Made by a program: the position numbers and the translations under genes. The notes below the pieces were generated by a model. The model was not told the origin of the DNA, made no database searches, and saw only the letters and a program-made list of their open reading frames with translations. Positions 1 to 5,479 of a stretch of DNA of 5,479 nt are shown here, piece after piece; position 1 is the first letter of the stretch; the number at the start of each line of letters is the position of its first letter. Source of the stretch: an uncultured Bacteroidota bacterium (GTDB lineage: Bacteria > Bacteroidota > Bacteroidia > Bacteroidales > SZUA-534); NCBI GenBank assembly GCA_937899145.1, contig CALBPW010000471.1, positions 1-5,479 on the forward strand. Reading direction: 5' to 3'.

Positions 1-21
1 TACACGACGCTCTTCCGATCT
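1..21. other. Illumina sequencing adapter remnant (not genomic)
   Basis: The first 21 bases match the 3' end of the Illumina TruSeq universal / paired-end read-1 adapter; positions 3-21 read CACGACGCTCTTCCGATCT, which is the part that abuts the insert in a library molecule. This is an untrimmed library artefact at a contig end. Genomic sequence starts at about base 22. Any reading frame crossing this junction is chimeric, and this creates a false stop codon for the neighbouring small gene. Confidence 0.97.
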
Positions 22-265
22 AGAGTTCGCGCAGGCGGCATAGTTCTTTGAGCAGGGCGGGGCGTGTTTGAGGGTTGTCGCAGCGTCCGTATCTGATAGT
101 CAGGTCGGTAAGTTCCTGAAAACGTTCAAACGCCTTTTGGGCGCGGTCGTCTTTGCCAGCCGCAAGTGCCTTATAGACGCGTGATGTCTCGCTGCCAATG
201 TTGGCCATTTGCTGTGATAGCGTCATTGCCGCCCAACGTCCGTTGTCAAGAGTTTGGTGCTGCAT
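22..265 (-). CDS. Small conserved hypothetical protein, partner of DUF5674; 3' end lost at the contig edge
   Basis: Eighty-one residues are visible from the ATG at 265-263. I recognise the general pattern of a small, uncharacterised, mostly helical family: LDNGRW at residues 6-11, QMANIGSE at 19-26, an Arg three residues on, a central ELTDLT at 51-56, and a basic LKELCRLREL stretch at 72-81. Homologues as I recall them continue for several more residues after this last motif, so the C-terminus is probably missing. The TAG that seems to close the frame at 22-20 is two adapter bases plus one genomic base and should be ignored. The start is set by a TAATG overlap: the A of this ATG is the last base of the upstream DUF5674 stop codon, so the two are probably translationally coupled. 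No catalytic residues, signal peptide or membrane segment are evident. Function is unknown. Family recognition is from memory. Confidence 0.75.
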
Positions 266-606
266 TAGTCAGTAATGAATTGATTGACAATTGAAACAAT
301 TTTTGCGCGCACTCCAGCGTCAGTAACATCGCGGGTTGGGTTGCCTTGCCACGCGCGTATGTTGATTAGCGAGTCGTATTCAACAAAATCATCGCCTTGC
401 TCATCAGGATAGAGGTTGAATCCCCATAAATTTTCCTGTAATGAGCCGTGTTCCAGCAATATACGTTCCAAATCAGCGTGCAGTTCCGCATCAATGGCAA
501 GCAAGTTTTGGTCGGTGTCGGCCACACACTTAATCATATCGCCGAAAGTGTTTGCCGCATATTCGGATAGTTTGGCGCGTGTAATCGGTGTAGAAAGAAT
601 CAGCAT
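265..606 (-). CDS. DUF5674 family protein
   Basis: This 113-residue cytoplasmic protein matches my recollection of the DUF5674 family along its whole length. The visible conserved blocks are FGDMIKCVAD (residues 21-30), ELHADLE (41-47), GSLQENLWGFNLYP (54-67), DFVEYDSLINIR (73-84) and QGNPTRDV (87-94). Acidic and polar residues (H43, D45, E58, N64, E76, D78, R84, Q87, N89) recur in these blocks and could form a binding or active site, but no biochemical role is known to me. The frame is open back to an ATG at 639, which would add 11 residues. I prefer the ATG at 606 because the family begins close to it and because a good -7 promoter element (622-629) lies between the two starts. The gene overlaps the next small gene by one base (TAATG). 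The pairing suggests that the two products act together, possibly as a complex; this is inference. Confidence 0.85.
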   Translation of the reverse strand: MLILSTPITRAKLSEYAANTFGDMIKCVADTDQNLLAIDAELHADLERILLEHGSLQENLWGFNLYPDEQGDDFVEYDSLINIRAWQGNPTRDVTDAGVRAKIVSIVNQFITD

Positions 607-621
607 TGTTCTCGTTTTTCG

Positions 622-629
622 CAAAAATA
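622..629 (-). promoter_or_regulatory. Bacteroidetes-type -7 promoter element for the DUF5674 pair
   Basis: Read on the minus strand this is TATTTTTG followed by C, an exact match to the TAnnTTTG(C) consensus of the primary sigma factor of Bacteroidetes. No good -33 TTTG is seen 19-20 bases upstream. Transcription would start near 615-617 and leave a leader of only about 10 bases before the ATG at 606. It lies downstream of the alternative ATG at 639 and so argues against that start. Confidence 0.5.
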
Positions 630-683
630 AGCAAACCAATATTATTCATAGCGGCACAATTCAATAAAATCCCCTTTTTTCTG

Positions 684-691
684 TAATTTTG
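684..691 (+). promoter_or_regulatory. Bacteroidetes-type -7 promoter element for the DUF4837 gene
   Basis: TAATTTTG followed by C matches TAnnTTTG(C) exactly. A weak -33 candidate, TTCA at 660-663, sits 20 bases upstream. The predicted transcription start is near 697, giving a leader of roughly 73 bases. It faces away from the minus-strand element at 622-629, so the two operons share one divergent control region of about 160 bp. Confidence 0.55.
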
Positions 692-739
692 CAATTGGTA
701 TGGTGAAAAACCAAAAACTTATTCCGGTATCTATCGGGA

Positions 740-761
740 CTTAACAACTTAACACTTAATA
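740..761 (+). repeat. Three near-identical heptads in the leader of the DUF4837 gene
   Basis: CTTAACA occurs at 740-746 and 748-754, followed by CTTAATA at 755-761. The array ends 9 bases before the ATG at 771, where a ribosome binding site would lie in other bacteria. There is no Shine-Dalgarno sequence here. The heptads may only be low-complexity A/T-rich leader sequence, which helps initiation in Bacteroidetes, or a small protein-binding site. Confidence 0.4.
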
Positions 762-770
762 CCTTATAGT

Positions 771-1760
771 ATGAAACCAACTAATTATCTGCTAATTGCA
801 ATTGCATTTGCGACATTGCTTACATCATGCACTAAAAAAGTCCGCGAGAAAATGCTGCCAAGCATATCGGGCAAAGCGGGCGAAGTGGTTTTTGTTATCG
901 AAAACGACCTTTGGAAGTCAGCCGGCGATACCATTCAAGCATTTGTGTGCGAAGATGTTCCGGGGTTGCCGCAAGACGAGCCGATGTTCAACCTGATACA
1001 CATTCCAAGTAGTGCCTTTACCGAGATTTTCGAACGCCATCGGAATATTGTAAGTTGCAAAATAGAAGCCGATAGCGCACCAAGCATCCGTGTAGCAGCC
1101 GACCTTTGGGCGCGTCCGCAAACCATCATTCAGATTACAGCGCCAAGTGGCAAAGAGTTTATCTCGCTCTTTGCCGAAAATGCCGACAAAATAACAGGCA
1201 TCTTGCTAAAAGCTGAACAAGACCGCATAGTAAAAAACTATTCCACCTTTCCTGACCGCACCGTGATGCAAAAACTTGAACATGCAGCTGGCGTGCAAAT
1301 GACAATCCCGAAAGGCTACACCTTCGATATGGATACCAATAACTTCATCTGGATTTCGCACGAAACACCCGAAATAAGTCAAGGTATCTTTGTTTATTAT
1401 TACGATTATACCGATACCGCGACATTTACTCGTAACTTCTTGATAAACAAACGAAACGAAATGCTGAAACTCTACGTGGCAGGTCCCGGCGAAGGCTCGT
1501 ACATGACAACCGATGGACACGAAGGCGTAACAACCTTCCGCTCGTATAATCGGAACGGGAACTACACAGCTGAGCTGCGCGGACTGTGGCGGACTGAGGG
1601 CGATTTTATGGGCGGTCCGTTTGTCAGCCTTACGCAATTCGACAAATCCCACAACCGCATTGTAACTATCGATAGTTATGTGTATGCCGGTAAAAAAGAT
1701 AAACGCAACTATATGCGTCAGCTTGAGGCGATTATGAGTACGATGAAGTTTGTGGAATAG
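771..1760 (+). CDS. DUF4837 family lipoprotein
   Basis: This 329-residue protein has a type II signal peptide: K2 near the start, a hydrophobic core at about residues 6-18, and the lipobox LTSC with the lipidated cysteine at C20. The mature protein starts CTKKVREK and lacks the acidic run of the Bacteroidetes surface-export signal, so it is probably anchored facing the periplasm (inference). The remainder fits DUF4837, a family I know from Bacteroidetes. Diagnostic stretches are LPSISGKAGEVVFVIENDLW (29-48), LPQDEPMFNLIHIP (66-79), the DLWARPQTII region (111-120) and GLWRTEGDFMGGPFVS (271-286). The length looks complete for the family. No enzyme motif is visible and the function is not established. 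It is probably monocistronic: it has its own promoter-like element upstream and converges on dprA with only 10 bp between the stop codons. The ATG at 771 is chosen because the signal peptide starts there. Confidence 0.9.
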   Translation: MKPTNYLLIAIAFATLLTSCTKKVREKMLPSISGKAGEVVFVIENDLWKSAGDTIQAFVCEDVPGLPQDEPMFNLIHIPSSAFTEIFERHRNIVSCKIEADSAPSIRVAADLWARPQTIIQITAPSGKEFISLFAENADKITGILLKAEQDRIVKNYSTFPDRTVMQKLEHAAGVQMTIPKGYTFDMDTNNFIWISHETPEISQGIFVYYYDYTDTATFTRNFLINKRNEMLKLYVAGPGEGSYMTTDGHEGVTTFRSYNRNGNYTAELRGLWRTEGDFMGGPFVSLTQFDKSHNRIVTIDSYVYAGKKDKRNYMRQLEAIMSTMKFVE

Positions 1761-1774
1761 TTGTTCACAATTAT
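1757..1774. other. Imperfect palindrome between convergent stop codons
   Basis: Bases 1757-1763 (ATAGTTG) can pair with 1768-1774 (CAATTAT), allowing one G-T wobble, around a four-base loop TTCA. The structure spans the whole 10-bp spacer and both stop codons of the converging DUF4837 and dprA genes. It could act as a weak bidirectional end signal. It is A/T-rich and lacks a following T-tract on either strand, so it is not a canonical intrinsic terminator. Confidence 0.25.
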
Positions 1775-2874
1775 CCTCTTGTATAAACCTTGCCCGGCAA
1801 TGTTTTTACAAGTCCTTTCAGTTCCATTGATAGCAGCAGTGCGGAAACTTTCGGCATCTGAAGTCCGGTCTGGCGGCAGATGACATCAATTGTCAGGTCG
1901 TTGTCTTGTAGTGTGTCGTATATTTTTTGGCTCTCGGCATCAAGTTCAACAAAAAGTTGTTTTTGTACAGCTTTGGGTTGTTCGTCCCAGCCAAGAAAAT
2001 ATTCAATATCGGCAAACGATTCAATGAGTTGCGCCTGATGGCTTTTAATCAGCATGTTACAGCCAAGCGAGTAGCGGTCGGTGTTGCGTCCGGGCAGTGC
2101 AAACACATCGCGATTGTATGAGTTCGCAATCTCGGCAGTTATCAGCGAGCCGCCTTTAATATCTGATTCAACAACCAATGTGGCGTCGCATAAGCCGGCA
2201 ATAATGCGGTTTCGGCGGACAAAGTTGTTTTTGTCGGCATACACTTTCTGAAAAAATTCGGTTACCAAGCAACCGCAGTTCACCATTTGTACAGCAATGT
2301 CGCGGTGTGCAGCGGGGTATATGGTGTCGAGTCCGTGCCCTAAAACGCCGATGGTGGGTATGCCAAATTCAAGCGCGGCCTTGTGTGCGGCCACATCAAT
2401 TCCGTATGCCAAACCGCTTACAATGCAGATGTTGTTGTGCTTGTTTTTGGCATCTTCAATTAGTTGCCGGCAAAAATTTTGCCCGCGCTGTGTTGCAACG
2501 CGTGTGCCTACCACGGCCAAAAATCTCATTTGATTGTCAATCGGTTGTCCTTTATGGAAAAGTATCAGCGGACTATCTTCGCATTGTTTCAGCCGCTCAG
2601 GGTATCGCTTGTCGTACCAGTTGATTATGTTGATGCCAAATTTTTGGGCAAATTCAATTGTTTCGTCGGCTTTTTGGTAGTAGCCTCCTTTTGCAATGGT
2701 TTCAGATAGCGCTTGCCCGATGCCCGGTATGCGCTTCAGGTCAGCGGTTTTCAGTTTGAAGATTTCTTGTATTCCGCCGCCATACGATATTAGCCGCCGG
2801 GCCATTGTGCTGCCAATGCCCGGTATTGACCAAAGTGCAAGATAATCTCGTGTTTCGGCTGAATTGTCGCTCAT
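1771..2874 (-). CDS. dprA: DNA-processing protein DprA (Smf)
   Basis: DprA binds single-stranded DNA in the cytoplasm and loads RecA on it, protecting incoming DNA during transformation. The 367 residues give the full architecture. An N-terminal helix-hairpin-helix region (about 10-65) has IPGIGSTMARRLI at 17-29 and IPGIGQALSETI at 49-60. The Rossmann-like DprA core (about 85-290) has VVGTR at 121-125, SGLAYGID at 153-160, GVLGHGLDTIYP at 176-187, FVRRNRIIAG at 218-227, ESDIKGGSLITAE at 236-248 and FALPG at 258-262. A C-terminal winged-helix region covers about 305-366. All core motifs look intact; GGS replaces the more usual SGS in the 236-248 motif. Its ATG directly follows the TAG of the upstream membrane-protein gene with no gap and in the same frame, so it is probably co-transcribed with that gene and uvrC. 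Many Bacteroidetes carry dprA without known natural competence, so uptake itself is not implied. Confidence 0.97.
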   Translation of the reverse strand: MSDNSAETRDYLALWSIPGIGSTMARRLISYGGGIQEIFKLKTADLKRIPGIGQALSETIAKGGYYQKADETIEFAQKFGINIINWYDKRYPERLKQCEDSPLILFHKGQPIDNQMRFLAVVGTRVATQRGQNFCRQLIEDAKNKHNNICIVSGLAYGIDVAAHKAALEFGIPTIGVLGHGLDTIYPAAHRDIAVQMVNCGCLVTEFFQKVYADKNNFVRRNRIIAGLCDATLVVESDIKGGSLITAEIANSYNRDVFALPGRNTDRYSLGCNMLIKSHQAQLIESFADIEYFLGWDEQPKAVQKQLFVELDAESQKIYDTLQDNDLTIDVICRQTGLQMPKVSALLLSMELKGLVKTLPGKVYTRG

Positions 2875-3339
2875 CTATTGCGTTTTTTTTATGGTTTCGA
2901 GTAGTGCGAATGCCCGTTTCATTTTTTCCACACTCTCATTATCAAGAAGATTGATATTGACTTTTGGATATTCGGCTTTTCCGCCTGGCGTGTTTTTGAA
3001 GATTACCAGATTATTGCGAAATGGGGTTTTAATTATTTCATAACCAGCAAAATCGGTTGTGTTTATCTCGAATGAATTGTTATCGGTGCGGATAGGCCAA
3101 AGCGCTTTAAATCTGACCAATATCTTATCTGGTCCGATAAAAATCATTATGTAGTGATAATTCATTGTTATTGCAAAAATGGCGTAAATGGCTAACAAAC
3201 AGGCACCTGTCAATATGGGTGCAAAGCCTGTTGCAACATTGAGCAAATAAATGGCAGCTACTGTTAGCACAATAATGGCGGGGATAAGGGCATACAACAA
3301 GCGCACTTGTGAGGCTGTGTTTTTGTTTTCAATCTTCAT
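2875..3339 (-). CDS. Small membrane protein of unknown function, two N-terminal helices and a soluble tail
   Basis: I do not recognise a named family. The 154-residue product has a short polar N-terminus, two hydrophobic helices at about 14-33 and 40-58 separated by a short turn, and a soluble C-terminal part of roughly 95 residues. That part begins YHYIMIFIGPDKILVRF (61-77) and ends in an amphipathic helix (ESVEKMKRAFALLETIKK). A helical pair followed by a small beta-rich tail resembles bacterial membrane proteins with PH-like domains; this is a guess from pattern only. The frame is open upstream to 3531 and into uvrC, and another ATG lies at 3378. I chose the ATG at 3339 because the hydrophobic segment starts just after it and the upstream translation is basic and uvrC-overlapping. 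It starts 76 bp after the uvrC stop, with no promoter match in the gap, and its TAG touches the dprA ATG. An A8 tract on the coding strand (2883-2890) lies five codons from its end. Confidence 0.8.
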   Translation of the reverse strand: MKIENKNTASQVRLLYALIPAIIVLTVAAIYLLNVATGFAPILTGACLLAIYAIFAITMNYHYIMIFIGPDKILVRFKALWPIRTDNNSFEINTTDFAGYEIIKTPFRNNLVIFKNTPGGKAEYPKVNINLLDNESVEKMKRAFALLETIKKTQ

Positions 3340-3415
3340 AATTTGTTGTGTATCGATATTTTGCGTTTTTATATGCATAAAATGTGCCAAATAGGGCAAT
3401 GTTTTTAAAATTTTG

Positions 3416-5248
3416 TCAATCGGTTTTCTGATTGTCCGAATTATCGTTGAAATGGTTGTAAATAAGTTCGGCTTTTGCTTTCCCAACAATTTCGGTAAGT
3501 TTTTCAACTGTTGCCTCCCGCATTGCTTCAACAGTTTTTAACTCTTTGAATAGCAGTTCTTTAGTTTTATCGCCAATGCCTTTTATTGTGTCAATTTCCG
3601 ATATGAGAAAGTTTTTTGAGCGCTTGTTGCGGTGGAAGGTTATGCCAAAGCGGTGCGACTCGTTGCGCACGTTTTGCAGCACTTTCAGTGTCTCGCTATT
3701 TTTATCAAGATATAGTGGCACGGGGTCACCGGGATAGTAGAGTTCTTCAAGGCGTTTGGCAATGCCGATAACCGATATTTTTCCCATCAGGCCAAGTTTT
3801 TGCAGACTGCTGACGGCGGCTCCCAATTGTCCTTTGCCGCCATCAATCAAAATGAGTTGCGGCAACTCGTTGCCCTCAGCAAGTTGGCGGCTGTAGCGGC
3901 GATAGATGATTTCTTCCATCGAGGCAAAGTCGTTGGCTCCAACTACGGTTTTGATGTTGAAATGCCGGTAATCGCGCTTGCTGGGTTTGCCATTGCGAAA
4001 CACAACGCACGAGGCTACAGGATTGGTCCCCTGAATGTTAGAGTTGTCGAAACCTTCAATCAGTGTTGGCCATGCTTTCAAACGCAAATCTTTTTGCATT
4101 GTTTCCATAATGCGCTCGGTGCGCTTTTCAGGATTCCGATTGAGTTGCTGTTTTAACTTTTCGTGCTTGTAAGTCAGTGCGTTGCGCTCACTTAGCTCAA
4201 GCAGCTTTCGCTTGTCGCCACGCTGCGGAATGTTAAAGGTGATGCCATCGAGTTCAAAATCAAGCTCAAACGGCACAATTATCTCGCGCGATGTGCTTAA
4301 ATAGCGTTGCCGCGCCTCTTGAATAACCGACAGCAAAGTTGATTCCTTCTCTTCCTCAATGTGTTTCTGCATCTCGAAGGTGTGAACCTGCACAATTGCG
4401 CCATTCACCACACGCATAAAATTGATGTATGCGCAATCGTCGTCGTCAATTATCGAAAAAACATCAACATTATGAATTGTTGGACTGACAACAGTCGACT
4501 TGCTTTGAAATTCTGACAGCTTATCTATCTTGTTTTTAATTTGTTGCGCTTCTTCAAATTTATACTCCCTGCTCAGTGTCTGCATTTTGTTTTTCAGCAG
4601 TTCGATAACTTCATTTGAGTTGCCTTTCAAAATCTCTTTTATGTTGCTGACAAATTCGGCGTATTCTTCCTCAGTTTGGCGTCCCTCGCAAGGTCCAAGG
4701 CAGTTGCCAATGTGATGTTCAAGGCAGATTTTGTACCTGCCTTTTGCGATGGATTCGTGGCTGAGGTTGAGGGCGCAAGTGCGTATTGGATAAAGCTGCC
4801 GGATAAGGTCAATCAATGTGCGCAGGGTGTAGGCCGAAGTGTATGGGCCAAAATACGTTGACCCGTCGCGAACAAAATGGCGTGTTGAAAAAACGCGCGG
4901 AAATGGCTCGTTTTTGATGCAAATCCACGGATACGTTTTGTCGTCTTTCAATAGCGAGTTGTAGCGCGGTTGGTATTTTTTTATCAGATTATTTTCAAGC
5001 AAAAGCGCATCTTGCTCAGTATCAACCACAATATGCTTAATATCGTCGATGTTTCGGACCAGAATCCGAATTTTTACTCGCTCTTGGTATTTGTTAAAAT
5101 ACGACGACACACGCCTTTTTAGCCGTTTGGCTTTGCCAACATAAATTATTGTTCCGTTTTTATCGAGATACTGATAAACGCCCGGACTTTCGGGCAGTAC
5201 GGCTACAAGTTCTTTTAAGCGGGCAATATGTTGTTCTTCTGTTTCCAT
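3416..5248 (-). CDS. uvrC: Excinuclease ABC subunit C (UvrC)
   Basis: UvrC makes both incisions flanking a DNA lesion once UvrB has been loaded by UvrA, in nucleotide excision repair. The 610 residues are full length with all domains. The N-terminal GIY-YIG nuclease has GVY at 23-25, IYVG at 35-38, R46 and the catalytic glutamate E85 (LLLEN), for the 3' incision. Four cysteines, C158, C175, C183 and C187, fit the iron-sulfur cluster site known in UvrC. The UVR motif that contacts UvrB is at about 213-248. The C-terminal RNase H-like nuclease for the 5' incision has D401 (EGFDNSN), D440 (GANDF), D469 (LIDGGKGQL) and H532 (NESHRF), corresponding to the essential residues of E. coli UvrC. A helix-hairpin-helix DNA-binding region covers about 551-602 (TIKGIGDKTKELL). 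The ATG at 5248 gives the usual short lead before GVY. It is the first gene of a probable uvrC-membrane protein-dprA unit and has its own promoter-like site at 5289-5296. Confidence 0.98.
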   Translation of the reverse strand: METEEQHIARLKELVAVLPESPGVYQYLDKNGTIIYVGKAKRLKRRVSSYFNKYQERVKIRILVRNIDDIKHIVVDTEQDALLLENNLIKKYQPRYNSLLKDDKTYPWICIKNEPFPRVFSTRHFVRDGSTYFGPYTSAYTLRTLIDLIRQLYPIRTCALNLSHESIAKGRYKICLEHHIGNCLGPCEGRQTEEEYAEFVSNIKEILKGNSNEVIELLKNKMQTLSREYKFEEAQQIKNKIDKLSEFQSKSTVVSPTIHNVDVFSIIDDDDCAYINFMRVVNGAIVQVHTFEMQKHIEEEKESTLLSVIQEARQRYLSTSREIIVPFELDFELDGITFNIPQRGDKRKLLELSERNALTYKHEKLKQQLNRNPEKRTERIMETMQKDLRLKAWPTLIEGFDNSNIQGTNPVASCVVFRNGKPSKRDYRHFNIKTVVGANDFASMEEIIYRRYSRQLAEGNELPQLILIDGGKGQLGAAVSSLQKLGLMGKISVIGIAKRLEELYYPGDPVPLYLDKNSETLKVLQNVRNESHRFGITFHRNKRSKNFLISEIDTIKGIGDKTKELLFKELKTVEAMREATVEKLTEIVGKAKAELIYNHFNDNSDNQKTD

Positions 5249-5288
5249 TTTTGTGGTATGGTGCAGAGCATCTTTAGATTCTATCTGC

Positions 5289-5296
5289 CAAAAGTA
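5289..5296 (-). promoter_or_regulatory. Bacteroidetes-type -7 promoter element for uvrC
   Basis: On the minus strand this reads TACTTTTG, an exact TAnnTTTG match, 40 bases upstream of the uvrC ATG. A weak -33 candidate (TTCA on the minus strand, 5317-5320) is 20 bases further upstream, the usual spacing. Transcription would start near 5282, giving a leader of about 35 bases with no Shine-Dalgarno sequence. No SOS-type operator is obvious in this short region. Confidence 0.55.
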
Positions 5297-5378
5297 TGAA
5301 AATTAAGCTGAATTGATGAAAATGAAGATTACTACAATTTCTTGCCAATTGTTTGCCGTCAGAAGTCTGAAAATCCGT

Positions 5379-5415
5379 TGTTAAAACTTTTATTATATTT
5401 ACCGACTTTTTAACA
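5379..5415. repeat. Inverted repeat around a candidate promoter
   Basis: TGTTAAAA at 5379-5386 and its exact reverse complement TTTTAACA at 5408-5415 flank a 21-base spacer that contains the weak -7 candidate at 5394-5401. The arms are A/T-rich, so chance is a real possibility. If genuine it would fit an operator for the rightward gene at 5428. Confidence 0.3.
5394..5401 (+). promoter_or_regulatory. Weak -7 promoter candidate for the rightward gene at 5428
   Basis: TATATTTA matches TAnnTTTG at all fixed positions except the last G. No convincing -33 element lies 19-20 bases upstream. A start near 5407 would leave a leader of about 20 bases before the ATG at 5428. It is supported mainly by its position ahead of that ATG. 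Confidence 0.25.
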
Positions 5416-5427
5416 TAGCGTTTTAAT

Positions 5428-5479
5428 ATGAGTTACGATATATCTCGCGGTTGCTTGGTTGATAAAATTGCGTCCGATG
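5428..5479 (+). CDS. Possible 5' end of an unidentified gene, cut by the window edge
   Basis: An ATG at 5428 opens a frame that runs 17 codons to the end of the window, reading MSYDISRGCLVDKIASD. An in-frame TAG at 5416-5418 makes this the only possible start. The N-terminus looks soluble, with no signal peptide. I do not recognise the family and 17 residues are too few to assign one. Support is positional: it lies divergent to uvrC, about 20 bases after a plausible promoter site, in an A/T-rich leader typical of this window. All three minus-strand frames are also open for 14 to 22 codons here, so a leftward gene ending in this region cannot be excluded. Confidence 0.4.
   Translation, partial: MSYDISRGCLVDKIASD

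Noticed and set aside
607..639. Upstream ATG at 639 for the DUF5674 gene
   Set aside because: It would place the promoter-like TAnnTTTG element inside the coding region, and the additional 11 residues (MVCLFLRKTRT) are not part of the family pattern.
416..667. 83-codon plus-strand frame opposite the DUF5674 gene
   Set aside because: Shadow of the conserved DUF5674 coding sequence, serine- and isoleucine-rich, with no supporting signal.
1206..1652. 148-codon open frame on the minus strand inside the DUF4837 gene
   Set aside because: It lies wholly antisense to a confidently identified gene, has no family resemblance or promoter-like site, and is a typical shadow frame.
3386..3400. Possible hairpin (TGCC/GGCA) after uvrC as a terminator
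   Set aside because: Only a four-base stem with a six-base loop and no following T-tract; it does not support transcription ending between uvrC and the membrane gene.
2875..3531. 218-residue version of the membrane protein starting inside uvrC
   Set aside because: The extra 64 residues overlap the 3' end of uvrC by 116 bases and are strongly basic, while the ATG at 3339 directly precedes the membrane helices.
3800..4156. 118-codon plus-strand frame inside uvrC
   Set aside because: Antisense to the conserved RNase H-like domain of UvrC, with no recognisable motifs.

Overview
The window looks like chromosomal DNA from a Bacteroidetes bacterium, most likely order Bacteroidales, at the end of an Illumina-assembled contig. 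Four things point there. It carries a DUF4837 lipoprotein, a family I know from that phylum. Three intergenic sites match the Bacteroidetes -7 promoter consensus TAnnTTTG exactly. No gene has a convincing Shine-Dalgarno sequence. Leaders are A/T-rich. Family or genus cannot be resolved by eye. The first 21 bases are not genomic: they match the 3' end of the Illumina TruSeq/PE read-1 adapter. Genomic sequence begins at about base 22.

Layout, left to right. (a) 22-606, minus strand: a translationally coupled pair, a DUF5674 protein followed by a small conserved protein. The small protein runs off the contig, and its apparent stop codon is made partly of adapter. (b) 607-770: a divergent promoter region with a -7 element for each direction. 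(c) 771-1760, plus strand: a DUF4837 family lipoprotein. (d) 1771-5248, minus strand, transcribed right to left: uvrC, a small two-helix membrane protein, then dprA. The membrane gene follows uvrC after 76 bp, dprA follows with no gap, and the only recognisable promoter lies upstream of uvrC. (e) 5249-5427: an intergenic region with the uvrC promoter and a weaker candidate for a rightward gene. (f) 5428-5479: the first 17 codons of a possible rightward gene, cut by the window edge.

Functionally, uvrC (dual-incision nuclease of nucleotide excision repair) and dprA (RecA loader on incoming single-stranded DNA) form a probable DNA repair/uptake transcription unit with an uncharacterised membrane protein between them. 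The DUF5674 pair and the DUF4837 lipoprotein are conserved families of unknown function and are separate transcription units.

I see no mobile element, CRISPR array, RNA gene or clearly new defence or metabolic system. The least understood parts are the DUF5674 pair and the membrane protein between uvrC and dprA. No stretch longer than 300 bases lacks a gene.
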